From Nitzschia sp. DOCU1 (Eukaryota > Bacillariophyta > Bacillariophyceae > Bacillariales > Bacillariaceae): a stretch of DNA of 64,000 bases. The stretch spans positions 1,178,001 through 1,242,000 of the forward strand of contig OX595988.1 of NCBI GenBank assembly GCA_951394045.1, read 5' to 3'. The notes beneath the pieces were generated by a model, which saw only the letters and a program-made list of their open reading frames with translations, did no database searches and was not told the DNA's origin. The translations under genes and the position numbers were made by a program. Within the stretch, counting starts at the first letter, position 1; the number at the start of each line of letters is the position of its first letter. This document shows positions 20,452-31,398 of this stretch, one piece after another.

Positions 20452-21792
20452 TCATAGCACTCCCATTGTTGGTTTGGATGCTTCGTTTGCCCCCCGCTGT
20501 GCCCGAACATTGGCAAGTGCCGCCTCGGTGACCCACTTGATGGGCACACCCATTTCTCTGGAAATTTCTTCGCAGTGATCAAACTCTGGCTTTATCGACA
20601 CTACTTCCCCCGTGCAAAAGCTAGAGACTTTGACATTCACTTTGCCATGTCGGGCCGTTTCCGTGTACGGTGTCTGCGCCACCTCGATGGAACGACAGAG
20701 TTTGGCACGCGGTACATCTCGGTAGATACGAACACCCAGAGTGGTGGTATGCCGAAAGAGGACTTGCAACAGGTCGTCCTCCTGCCGGGGCGTACATAGA
20801 CAATGCAGCGTATGAGCCGGTCGGCCTTTTTTCATGACCATCGGCGTCACCCATGCGTCGTAGGCCCCATATTCCAGTAATAACGTAACGGTGTACGCTA
20901 GAATTTCTCCAGTAATATCGTCTAAATTGCATTCCAGTTGCGTCACCTTGTCGGATAGCCACAGTGGCGTAGAAATACTTGGCGACTGGGATCCATCGTA
21001 GGTCGTTACCAGAGTCGCCGCGGAACTCGGGTCAAGCTGGCCTACCAGAAGACTGACAACAGCCCGACCACTCAAGGAAGACCGACCAATGCCACTGGTC
21101 TTGAGAATGATTGGTAGTGGCTGACTGCCATTGAGTTGGTTGCCTCCAAGAACTCGAAGCAATGCAATCGCTGTGGAATCTGCAACGGGTTCGGCGGAAC
21201 TGACGCAATTCACAGCAAATCCAACCAAGAGATCGCGTGAGACTGCCAACGACATTTCGTCACCCGATGATACTTCCATGAGTGGATCAAACGGAATTGG
21301 TGAGGTACAACAGAGTTGTTGTACACCCAAACGCTTCAGGCAATGGAGACAGAGGAGAGCGTGAAGCAGCTTTGAATTTTTGATTGAGAAATTCTCCGGT
21401 AACGTTTCCAAGACCTTGGATTTGCAATGAATCAGCACGTCAATCATTTCCAGGCATGTTTTAGTTGTCCATTCCAGCCCCACAGCCCCGCCGTCCTGAG
21501 TCGCAGAAAGGCGCTCCCTGATCTCGGCCAAAGAAATCTCGGGGTCATCGCCGATGCTACCTGAAAGAACGAGGATCGAGCCCGGACTTTCCCTTGATAC
21601 AGAAATCGACCGAGTTATCTCGTGCTCGGCTCCCAATAGGGATGGAAGGCTTGATTTCAGATCATTCAAAATGTCAAGTGGATCTTTTTCTTCGAACCGA
21701 CAAACTGCATCAAGGCAAGCCGCCAAGAGCGCTCCAATCGTCAACCCATGAGAGCATTGTACGTGCCCGATGACGTCAAGTGATTCCTGCAT
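20452..21792 (-). CDS. larC: LarC-like protein (nickel-pincer cofactor cyclometallase family, DUF111)
   Basis: A single exon of 446 residues. Bacterial LarC inserts nickel into the pyridinium-dithiocarboxylate pincer cofactor of lactate racemase, using CTP. The C-terminal third (about 285-430) is clearly of this family: LECNLDDITGE, then AYDAWVTPMVMKKGRPAHTL, LFRHTTTLGVRIYRDVPR, and the ending SIKPEFDHCEEISREMGVP. The middle holds weaker matches, such as EPVADSTAIALLRVL (bacterial EPVTPTGAALL) and SGIGRSS. The bacterial N-terminal SGxxGDM motif is degenerate here (SHGLTIGALLAACLDAV, no Asp), so the N-terminal part may be altered, or an upstream exon may be missing. No LarA, LarB or LarE homologue is present in the window. 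Eukaryotic LarC is uncommon; the substrate enzyme is unknown. Confidence 0.8.
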   Translation of the reverse strand: MQESLDVIGHVQCSHGLTIGALLAACLDAVCRFEEKDPLDILNDLKSSLPSLLGAEHEITRSISVSRESPGSILVLSGSIGDDPEISLAEIRERLSATQDGGAVGLEWTTKTCLEMIDVLIHCKSKVLETLPENFSIKNSKLLHALLCLHCLKRLGVQQLCCTSPIPFDPLMEVSSGDEMSLAVSRDLLVGFAVNCVSSAEPVADSTAIALLRVLGGNQLNGSQPLPIILKTSGIGRSSLSGRAVVSLLVGQLDPSSAATLVTTYDGSQSPSISTPLWLSDKVTQLECNLDDITGEILAYTVTLLLEYGAYDAWVTPMVMKKGRPAHTLHCLCTPRQEDDLLQVLFRHTTTLGVRIYRDVPRAKLCRSIEVAQTPYTETARHGKVNVKVSSFCTGEVVSIKPEFDHCEEISREMGVPIKWVTEAALANVRAQRGANEASKPTMGVL

Positions 21793-22332
21793 TGGCCTCC
21801 CTAATCAAGCATAACGAAAGCATGAGGTGTTTGGTTGCAGGTGCCGTCGCCCGATGACACTTAGGTCCGTCCACCAAATGGGTCCACACTCCGCCCTTTT
21901 CACATGTCATGGTCTCGCTTTTCGCGGCGGTGTGAAGTTTTGCACTCGATTGGATTTGCCTGCACCACTGTATGTACTCTACGTTTGTATTTCATCACAG
22001 ACAGTACCACAGGTACATACCAAGCTGCCGTCGTCCGTCCGCTTATCCGAATGCTATGACCCAGACAGTCGGCCTTCTGTCTCCGTCTTGGGGTTTGACT
22101 ATGAAGGCCACACGACGTTGAGATTTCTACTAAAAGCAACGTATGAGCACCGAAAGTGAATCGAGCTGCTCATCCTAAAGTAGCGGCTACCAGCTAGCAA
22201 AGCAAATAGCAGCGACGTTTGGTGGACTAGCGCCGCACTTATTAAAACTATCGTCGGGAAGGATCTGACAACGAAGAGGCGCCTGTACTTGTTCCGTTCT
22301 CCAATGGCGTAGCCAGAAGGCATCCTAGCCTC
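21793..22332. other. Intergenic region, no gene recognised
   Basis: About 540 bp. It contains the LarC-like promoter and the 3' region of the SGNH-like gene. The short frames on both strands have no domain or signal that I can support. Confidence 0.4.
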
Positions 22333-24488
22333 TCAGTAAATCACAATGCTTGATATCCTTACAAACCCATGTTGCTCGTTGACCCAAACGCCTATGTCAA
22401 AGTTTCCACTTTGACTCGCGTTCCAGTATAGACTTCCGCCTTCACCTTGGAGCGCCCACGCTTCAGCTTCCAGATGTAGAAGTGTCTCTACAGCATCACC
22501 ATTGACGGTGACTTTGAATTTTCCCTCCGCGTGGTCTTCAGGTCTGACTTCGCCCTTTTCGCATCTACCCCAGTCACAAGTCACAAAGAACAGAACCAAC
22601 ATGCCTTTAAAGTTCTCCGCACTGTAGTTGTAAGCCACGCGTTCTTTGTCGTTCGGAATTATTAAATTTCTCCACCCGTGGGCATGGTGAGCGAAGAAGA
22701 AGTCTTTGTAGTCAGGTTTCAGTGGAACGTCGCACGGTTCTCGTTCCCCATCTGTGAAATAAGATAGCATCATGGAGCCATTCTCGGGGCTATCAGTGTC
22801 AACACTAATAGCATTTTTGATGGGCGTGCCGACATCGTAAGTTTCATTTCCCAAGGAGGTGATTCCACCCACCCTATCGGTATTGGTTGTATAGCCCAGG
22901 TATCTAGATTGCGCTGGCAACCTTGCTGTCCTGCACAAACTTGAGCCTTTCCAAAGAGCATTAAAATCAACAGAACTATTTGCGGGAGACTCGTCGTTTT
23001 CCAGCGTCCAGATCGACGATAAGGTAGACTGAGACAGATTTGCATTTACAAAATGGTTGTACAGTTCAGTGTCCTTCTCTCGGAGCTCTTCGAGAAGGCC
23101 GTAGGGATCAGGATTGGTGTTGTTGCGAAGGTCAGAAAGGGCGGCAATAAGGGTATCAACGAGGAACAAAGCGAGGGCGTGTCCGTCCAATGCATGGGAT
23201 TTGCTGGGAATGAACAGGAATGGAAGTTTCGGGTCAGGATTGAATCGAACTCTCCTCAGTACAATCCACGCAGTACTTACAAACCAGGATGCCAAGAAAC
23301 TTGTTTTGCTCGAGGAGAGCACACATCTTGCGAATACTTTTCCGTTTGGCAATAGGGATCCCCGTTCTCAATCTGTTCACCACATCGGAAGTTCCTAACA
23401 TACGTTGGTAAAGCCTCGATTTCCTGGCGACTGATACCAGCGCTGTCTGGGATCCCTTCGTTTCGCAATGAATAAGAATTTGCACTTCCATAAAATACCG
23501 CCATTCCTAGATCTTCGAGTAGTTGGAAGGTCGAAATTCGGACATTGTTGTCGAAGTCCCCAAGCTTCATCCCCATCAATGCAGGTCTCCCGGGGCTTCT
23601 CCCTCCCCTATACCCAAAATGCATGAGGCGGTGGGCGTATTTTCCGTCAGTCATACCGTAGTCCCAAGAAAAGAAGTCCACATCACTGCCAAAGATTTGC
23701 TCCCAGCACATGCTGATTTCTGAACCGGACTTTGTACCGCCCATGGCATAATTACGAGCCTCGAAGCCGATTCCGATGGCCTCAAACACCATTTGTGCAT
23801 CATGGCTCATATATGCTGTATAACTTTCGTTGAATAGGTTTCCGTGACCAGCTGCGGCACTGTGCCCTCCTGTTGCCCAAACATATTTCCCGAATCTGTC
23901 CGGAATCCTGAGAATTTCATTAGCAAGGGAAGAGTTAACATGATTTGTTAATGCCCTTCCACCTTCGCTACAGTCACAAGTATTCAAAAGGTTGTTTTCT
24001 TGTCTGAGAATTTCGACCTGGGTCTCCAAGACTTTGATGATTAACTTTCGTTTCAATCGCTCTGTCGACGGACCCCCGTCGGAGATTGGCGAAAATGTTT
24101 TCCCAGGGCCAACAAAAATCTTTTCAAAGTGTTCACCATAGTCCACCTTTAATCTTTCAACGAGCTTTTCCTTGGCGTTTTGAGCAATTCGGAGTAGATC
24201 GTTGCGATTTAGCAAGCTTCCGTTAAACTTTTCTTTATGGGCATTTGTCCGATTCCCACACATGTCGCGGCAAATTCCATCGGCTTCTTCCTTCTTTTGA
24301 CGTTCAACGTGCCTAAGCTGAACAGCCTGGGCTGTTTTGCTCTTTGCTATTGATGCAATGTGGTAACACGACAGCGCGTAGCAAATCGATACAACGACCC
24401 ACACAATGGGTTGGGTCCAAAGGCGTCGTGAAGTCTGTTCTTGCCCAGGACGACCGACCAGAGAACGACCACTTTCTCCGAGTAACAT
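22333..24488 (-). CDS. SGNH-like type II membrane protein, copy A
   Basis: Two exons: 24488-23281 and 23203-22333, 692 residues; the 77-bp intron joins HPGF to KSHALDGHA. A short basic N-terminus is followed by one hydrophobic segment (about 25-47), so the bulk is probably lumenal or extracellular. The first core domain (about 195-330) reads YVWATGGHSAAAGHGN, NYAMGG, and SWDYGMTDG, an order recalling SGNH/GDSL hydrolase blocks I, III and a third block with Asp, with Ser of GHS near 210 as candidate nucleophile. Cysteine pairs around CGNRT and CDCSE suggest disulphides. The second part (about 405-692) is a different, Trp- and Cys-containing region beginning KSHALDGHA. It is paralogous over its whole length, intron included, to the gene at 27459-29639. 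Function is unknown; carbohydrate-ester chemistry in the secretory path is only a guess. Confidence 0.72.
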
Positions 24489-25013
24489 GGTGACGATACT
24501 ACTGGACAGACGATATCAAGATGAAGTAAGAGGAAATACAATCTGAACAAGCTGGGTGAGCAACCGATCCACAACTACCCCATGAGATGTGCAAGCTTCT
24601 TGATGCGCATGCTGAATTGCCAGTTCGCGCAACCAAGGATGGGCATGCTCGACGAAAGGTGTTCATGTAAAACGGAAAAAATGAAGCAACGACGAAAAAC
24701 GGCAGCCTGTCAAATATGCCTCTACGACAACACAATAGCCTACCGTCCGTACTTTGGGATGATACTATCCCAATCGTCGCCTTCTTTCATCATCAACCCC
24801 ATCTCATCACAAACCCGCAGCGGCCGCGCGCGCACATTCGTCGGCGTGAGAAGCAACATTGCAGCAGAGGGCCATCCTCCATTCTGTCGACCTAATACCA
24901 CGGTTCTTCAAATGATTACAATGGTGAATCTGAAAGAAAGATTGGGTTCTATTAGCTTTTGAATCAATTCTATGCGGGGTCGTTACTGCGATTGCTGGGG
25001 CGGTCAAACACTA
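24489..25013. other. Intergenic region, no gene recognised
   Basis: About 525 bp between SGNH-like copy A and the trypsin gene, which lie in the same direction. A small plus-strand frame at 24582-24962 has no recognisable features. Confidence 0.4.
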
Positions 25014-27079
25014 TCATGCACAGCCGTCACCCAGCGCAACGGTAAAGCCATATCCGATGTCCTCATTGTTGAAAAGTACTTCGCTACCCCACGAGATCAC
25101 CATGTACCCATTGTCGATTAAGCCGTCCCCATACGTATCCGTCACATCCAAGATGGTGCACTGGTCGGAGCGGATACACTGTTGATACGTGTACTCCTGG
25201 TTGGCTTGCAGATTTCCCTGCACATCCCAGACGATACCATCAACATCATTCGCTAAAGAGAAGTACGTTTCGTCGGGCCAATCATCAGTGCGTACCACCA
25301 TTTTCAAGACTGCACAATTTCCGTCCGTGGGGTCGACAGGAGCCGGTGTTGGTTGAGACTCGCGTCCACAGCCATTTCCTAATTCCCATTGTACGCCAGA
25401 GCCAAGGTCCCAGCCATTATAAATTTCCTGGTCGTTCCAAGTGACAATCAAATATCCATCGCCCAAGAGACCGTCGCCATAATCGTCGAAAAAGCTCAAG
25501 GTGGTGCAGAGGTCTTCCGGTACGCAGGCATCAAAGTTGTACACGTGTTCTGCGTCAAAGCTGCTTCCCTCTATCACGATTCCATTCACGTTTTCCGCCG
25601 AGAAGCTGGTTTCTTCGGGCCAACTATCCGTCTTGAATTCCAGTTTCAACTCGACACAACTTCCATCGGTCGGCGGAGTAGGCGAGGGTTGTGGTGCTGG
25701 AGTCGTCGGTGAAGGATTGGGATTGCTTCCACCAACACAGAAGCTCCCATTGCTATTCCAGGTATCACATGCTACACTCTGGATCCAATCGATTGCACTG
25801 CTGACTCGGGCATAGACACCGGGATAGTTGGCATCAGCGCAGCCGTATCCCCAAGAAACAACACCAACAAGGACGTGATTGTTACTGTCGCGGATGACAA
25901 TCGGACCTCCAGAATCTCCTTGGCAGGAGTCCCTACCAGGCTCACCGGCGCAAAGCATCACATCCGGATCGAACTCGTTTCCGTATGACTGTCCAGAGCT
26001 GCAGAACGAGTTGCTTACGGTGGGTATAACAACGTGCCTCAATATATCTGGAGTGACCCCTCCCTCCGTCAGGGTACCAAGCCCAAGCACCGTGAGGTCT
26101 TGACCGTCGGCTGGCGTTGCTCCGTCGGTGTTGAGGGCGAGAGTGATTTGAGAATCGGGGAAGACCTCTTCTTCCAAGTAATGCAAGAAAAAGTCATTCC
26201 TAAGGTTGTTGTCATTGTATTGAGGGTGTCTGGCTCCCTTGGTAACCTTCACTGCGACGGCATTGTAGTTGGTAGTGCCATACTCATATCCCGAGACATA
26301 AACCGTTTGGCCAATGTATGAGCCACAATGAGCGGCACTCAAGACGACATTCGGCGCAATCAAGGTACCACCGCATCCTTGCATGTCAACTGTGTTGTTG
26401 TGTGATGAAACACAAATTGTGAGTCTTAGCATAAGGAAGTTATGATATGTTTGCTCAACATGGACGTACCGTAATAGGGGAAATCACCAACTTGCGACTC
26501 GTCGCCACCAACAATGCTGACCTCTATCTGACTGTTGTTGGAAATGTCATTTTCCTCTTGAGCCTTTTTGGTTCCAAGTTTTTGCTTCATGTAGAATGGT
26601 CCGGCTTCGCCAGCATCTGAACGGAGCGCTTTAGCTCCTTTTTCCGCCTGCAGCTTTTCCTTTGTAGCAGTCTCCTGTTTGTCGCCATCGTTCTCAGAGA
26701 CTGTTTGACTGTTGGGGCCACGGAGCATAGAGGCCGACCACGAGTTATCGAAATTGCTGTTTCCGGAACGAAGCGCCTTCTCACGCTCCGCCTGCAACTT
26801 TTCTTTCGTGGCCGCCTTCTGATCTTCACCCTCTGCTGATTCTCCCTCATTTCGGGAACGGAGCGCCTTATTATCACGAGATTCATCGTTAGCAAAATCC
26901 TTCACTGTTTTTTGAAAAGGCACGCCCATACCGCTCTGGAGAATCCTCTTCCCATTGCTACCGGGGCGTAGACTCCTCGTCTTTTCTTGTTTCTTTAGAT
27001 CGTTGTTTTCGTTCTGAGTGCCATCCACAGCTCCGAAGAGCGTGGCCGAGAGCACGAATGCTGCAACGCTGCATTTCAT
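25014..27079 (-). CDS. Secreted trypsin-like protease with repeat-rich propeptide and two C-terminal repeat domains
   Basis: Two exons: 27079-26470 and 26389-25014, 661 residues. The 80-bp intron was placed so that the join reads FPYYVDMQGCGGTL, as in other S1 proteases. Residues 1-20 are a signal peptide. The propeptide (about 21-188) is charged and repeats an ATKEKLQAE...KALRS unit. The mature protease starts at IVGG (189); the triad is His224 (SAAHC), Asp269 (RNDFFL) and Ser363 (GDSGGP), and Asp357 in GRDSCQGD predicts cleavage after Lys/Arg. The activation site is not the usual Arg/Lys-Ile but Ser-Ile, so another protease may activate it. A Pro/Thr-rich linker follows, then two about 100-residue repeats (about 444-545 and 559-661) with the shared core YGDGLxxxGYxxxxW and paired cysteines. 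These are probably binding modules. The gene lies between the two SGNH-like paralogues. Confidence 0.85.
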
Positions 27080-27458
27080 CTTGTGTGTTGTGAGAGCTGG
27101 TAATCGTTTTGGTTTTGGTCAGAAGATATTTTGTGTAAAGATTATGATGATCGGCCAAGATTTTTCCATTTCCGAATTTGTTAGTCTTGCCCGACGAAAG
27201 TGGGATCGCAGTCGGTGGTATTACTGTTGCCCATGTTTCATTTATGTCTCGTGTCGTTAAATAATTGCAACTCGGAAGGCAATAAGTAATTCGTAACGTA
27301 AGTCGTGCCGTAAAATCGCATCGCGGACCGATGAGCTTTTTTCAAGTGTCTCATCGGACCTCTACTAATAGCAAGCGCCAGATACCGCAGATGAACGCAA
27401 AGAAAACCACCCGACGTTACTAAATGCCACGAAACTTTACTCAGTAACAAAAGCACCA
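27080..27458. other. Intergenic region, no gene recognised
   Basis: About 380 bp, AT-richer than its neighbours, with the trypsin promoter and the 3' region of SGNH-like copy B. Nothing else is seen. Confidence 0.4.
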
Positions 27459-29639
27459 TTAGTACAATATTATACTTGATAACCTTACATAAGCGCGGTC
27501 CCTCTGGACGGAGATTCCGATCTCATAGCTCCCATTCGAGCTTGGCGATTGCCAGTACCAACCATCCTCCCCTTTTAGCATCCAGGCATCGAATCCTAGT
27601 GGCAGAAGTTCTGTAGCCACTTTTCCATTGACAGTGAATTCGTAAAAGCGTTCTGAATACTGCTCGGGTCGCATGTCGAGTTGATCACATTTTCCCCAGT
27701 CGCAATTGGCAAATACGACAAGTACCAAGCCCTTGAATTGTGAAGGATCGTAGCGATATGCTTCTCGCTCCATTTCGTTGGGGATAGTAAGCTTAGACAC
27801 TCCAAAATCGCTACGAGCGTAAAAGAAGTCCTTGTGGTCAGGCTTTAGAATCACCGCACTACACTGCTCGCGCTCTTTGTAGCCTGGGTCATACGCGAGA
27901 GGCAGTACACCCGATTTACCAACACCGTCTACGTCGCCAATTATCGAGTATCCGACGTCGTAGGTCTCTTTTCCGAGGGGCGCAACGGCACCTACTTTGG
28001 AAGAATTTGTCGTAATACCGAGGAACCGAGATTGTGCCGGTAACCTTGCAGTTCGACAAAGACTCGGTCCCGTCCACAACTGTTTCAAGTTCAAAGTGAG
28101 ATCGTTGTTAGTGGGAGCCCCTGTATTGTAAAGAGCAGAGATCGTTTGATCAGGTATGTCAGATTTCCGAAATGTTTCAAATAGTTCGTCCTCTTGTTTC
28201 CGTAATTCTGCAAGTAAAGCAACTGGATCAGTGATCTCGTGTGTCGCTAATGCATTCACAGCATCAATCAGGGCATCCACAATGAAAAGCCCCGCCGCAT
28301 GACCGTCCAACGCATGCGATTTGCTGCCGAGCAACGAAATGGCATGGCGTGAGTGTGATGGCAACACCAAACTATACATCAATCCGGGGTATACTCACAA
28401 GCCAGGATGCCAGGCAACTTGCTTCCCACGTGGCGAACAAATGTCTTTGGAGTATTTCTCGACTCCACAAAAAGGATCTCCTCTTTCAAACTGATCGCCA
28501 CAACGAAAGTTTCGAACATATTCTGGAAGCGCATCGATTTCTGCTTTTGTAAGCCCCGCGGCGCTGTCAGGAATGGGAGCCATCCGTGCGTCAAAGGATT
28601 GGTCGCTTCCATAAAAAACAGCCATTCCTAGCCTTTCTAGCTCTAGCAATGCAGCGTGTCGGCCTCCCTGGGGGCGTCCTCCCGTTTTCATTCCCAGTAT
28701 CGCAGGTCTACCAGGAGTTAATCCTGCCCGATATCCAAAATGCATCAAACGCACCGTATAGGCCCCGTCTGTCATCCCATAGTCCCAAGAAATAAAGTCT
28801 ACATCACTGCCAAAGACTTGTTCCCAGCACATGCTAATTTCCGCTGCCGAACTCGTCCCACCCATGGCATAATTTCGATCTTCAAAATTGATACCGATCG
28901 CCTCAAATACCATTCGAGCGTCTCGACCTAAATACGCCGTGTAACTCTCATTGAAGAGATTCCCGTGACCTGCTGCGGAACTGTGTCCACCAGTCGCCCA
29001 GACATACTTGGCATAGGTATCGGGTGCCTGCAAAAATAGTTCCGGCAATCGTACTTCTTTCACCAGTGCTCGTCCATCTTCACTGCAGTCACAAACGTCA
29101 CCAACATTTTTTTCTTGTTCCATCAAATGCGTCTGCATTTCGAGCACTTTGATCATGAGCTTTCGTCTGAGGCGATCCACTGACGGACCATCCGAATGAA
29201 ATTGCGAAAAGCTTTTGCCGGGGCCTACAAATATCTCTTCAAAGTACTCTCCATAATCCACTTTTAACTTTTCCACCAATTTGTCCTTGGCCGACTGCAC
29301 CATGTTCCGTAAATCTTGTCGATTCAATAAATCGCCGGAAAACTTTTTCTGACGAGTCTCTTGTCGGGAACGGCACACTCCGAGGCAACCTGTACCAGCG
29401 TTGTGTTCAATAACTTTGGTTCGAACTTGGCCATTTTCGACCGTGGTGGCCTCTTCTTCGGCCATGGATGCGACTTGGATAAACAAGACGGCACAACACA
29501 CCAATGCCACCACGACCCAAAGCTGATGGGATCGATACTGGCATCCTAACGACGAAGATTCATTGTCATTAGCATCACTGGATCCTCCACCACCACCTCC
29601 TCCATCTCCTCGAGGACTCCTGGCGACTCGAATCGCCAT
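27459..29639 (-). CDS. SGNH-like type II membrane protein, copy B
   Basis: Two exons: 29639-28399 and 28323-27459, 701 residues; the 75-bp intron is at the same codon as in copy A (HPGF/KSHALDGHA). One hydrophobic segment lies near residues 36-58 after a Gly/Ser-rich start. The core blocks are retained: YVWATGGHSSAAGHGN, NYAMGG, and SWDYGMTDG, with identical SMCWEQ and GSDVDF words. The second part also matches copy A in order (LCRTARLPAQSR, LGKETYDVG, KPDHKDFFYA, VFANCDWGKC). The two copies have diverged at many positions but keep every cysteine-bearing motif that I compared, which argues that both are functional. The start ATG follows CGCC on this strand and its promoter is shared with the divergent GT23-like gene. 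Function is unknown. Confidence 0.72.
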
Positions 29640-30085
29640 GATGAAACGAAGTCTTTCTATCAGGAGGTATTGGCAATTCTAAGTGGGCCATTGTGGATTT
29701 TTTTGAAGGTTGACAGACGGAGGAAAGGCCCCCTCTGGCCGGTGCGCGCGCCTGTCAGCGCGGTATCTTCGACCCCACTTACTGACTGACTGTTATGCAT
29801 ATTTGTGTCTCACGCGACACACTCTTTTGTCGTCTTCGCAGTCTTGCCAAATGGAAGAGCTAAACTACCACTACCACCGCAGCCGTCCAAGCATGGGAAA
29901 GGTGTTGACCATGTGAGTAATGCTTGAAGCACCAGTAGACATACAACTCTAGACCGTCAAAAGGAGTAGCAACGATGCAGCACTATCCGCATCAAGTCAC
30001 CGTGTTGTGATTCGAGGCTAAGCCATGGTGGCCTGAACAGTTGAATAATTGTTCCAGAGCACAAACAATCGCTCCAGAGAGGAAC
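29640..30085. other. Shared promoter region of divergent SGNH-like copy B and GT23-like genes
   Basis: About 445 bp between two start codons. No TATA box or repeat could be assigned with confidence, and no gene was seen. Confidence 0.4.
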
Positions 30086-31363
30086 ATGACAGCCCCACAC
30101 TCACGGCCCCGTCGTTCCCGCACTCGGATGATAATCGTGGGGTTCACTTCCTTTTTACTAGGAAGACTGATATCCATAAACGTCTGTCTTGTTGGTTACC
30201 CACAAGCCAGTGCTTCCTTGATCACGATGACAAAGGATATTTCTACAAGAAAAGTACCTGACAGTCGTCTCGGCCAACAAATCCAAGACCAGCACGACTT
30301 TCAGGCTCTGATAAATGAGACCCAGAATCCCACTATATGCACTAGCCGCTACTTGGTTCGTGGGGAGATCCCTCCCAAGGACGGCTTTGCCAGCGAAGTG
30401 CAATATATATCACGGCTACTCCAAGTGGCAGTTTCGACAAGGCGCATTCTTTGGATTTCGAGATCTTGGAAATCGGCTTATTGTCCACCGAATCACCTCG
30501 GTGGCTGGACTTGTTTGTGGCAGCCTCTTTCGCATTGCAGCCCGTCATTAAGTGGAAATAATAATGCCAAGAAGAATCGAACATTATTGGATACGGCCAT
30601 GGCTCCCATGAATTATGGAATTCTTCCCCAGCGGGCACGTTCGGCCTACACAAGTCCATGGTTTGATCCACTCATGTATAGTTCGCGGCCCATTCTTCCA
30701 GCTCCGATATCCTTTCCCTTGAAACACTCGACTGCCATTGGAGATGTGATTCCGCACTGGGAACGAGCGTATGGGAGGTATTGGATACGATCGCAAATGG
30801 CTCACTACTTGTGGCAACCCACTGAGTGGTTGGCGCAGGAAATTAGGGTTAGGACAGCATGTCCTACCGACCAAGCCTTTGTCGGGGTGCATATTCGATT
30901 CACAGACAATATTCCAGACTTTGCCAAGAGTTTTGGACGGAATGCTACCTATACCAGACAGCTAGCATACCTTTTGGAACTGGCGACCAATGTGTCTCAG
31001 CACCACCAATCGTTGACCGGCGTGACTATCCGCGACATTTACATTGCCACGGATCACTCTAAAGTTCTTGAGTGGGCCCGTGAAATCTTTGTCGGTTGGA
31101 CGGTATGGGGTCAAGAAAGTAGTAATGTCCAACGAGCCACTACTCAAAATCGCGTGTGGTTTGCCAAGGGACGATCCTCGGCGGCAGGCGCCATGGCGGC
31201 GGATTTGGAGGTCTTGAGACGTGCGGACTATTTGCTGGGATCCTTTCAATCCAATGTCTTTCGATTGGCAGCACAACTCAACACAGCGTGGAATGTTCAT
31301 CGATATTCGGTTCGGATTCGACGGCATTTTACCGTCGATGTCGAGTGGTTTGAAGATCCGTAA
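30086..31363 (+). CDS. GT23-like (alpha-1,6-fucosyltransferase type) Golgi glycosyltransferase
   Basis: A single exon of 425 residues from ATG 30086; a TTG at 30041 opens the frame earlier but is not a likely start. A basic N-terminus (RPRRSRTR) precedes a signal anchor at about 15-38, so this is a type II membrane protein, as usual for Golgi transferases. Three motifs match the FUT8/NodZ group: GVHIRFTDNIPDFAK (about 267-281), IYIATDHSKVLEW, and DYLLGSFQSNVFRLAAQL. FUT8 has HIRRTDK in the first motif; here only one of the two Arg is kept. The family adds fucose from GDP-fucose to the core GlcNAc of N-glycans or to chitin oligomers. The true donor and acceptor here are not proven. Two NxT/S sites are visible in the lumenal part. 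Confidence 0.72.
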   Translation: MTAPHSRPRRSRTRMIIVGFTSFLLGRLISINVCLVGYPQASASLITMTKDISTRKVPDSRLGQQIQDQHDFQALINETQNPTICTSRYLVRGEIPPKDGFASEVQYISRLLQVAVSTRRILWISRSWKSAYCPPNHLGGWTCLWQPLSHCSPSLSGNNNAKKNRTLLDTAMAPMNYGILPQRARSAYTSPWFDPLMYSSRPILPAPISFPLKHSTAIGDVIPHWERAYGRYWIRSQMAHYLWQPTEWLAQEIRVRTACPTDQAFVGVHIRFTDNIPDFAKSFGRNATYTRQLAYLLELATNVSQHHQSLTGVTIRDIYIATDHSKVLEWAREIFVGWTVWGQESSNVQRATTQNRVWFAKGRSSAAGAMAADLEVLRRADYLLGSFQSNVFRLAAQLNTAWNVHRYSVRIRRHFTVDVEWFEDP

Positions 31364-31398
31364 TAATAGATGCGAGGATTATACTACATCATTAGCTG

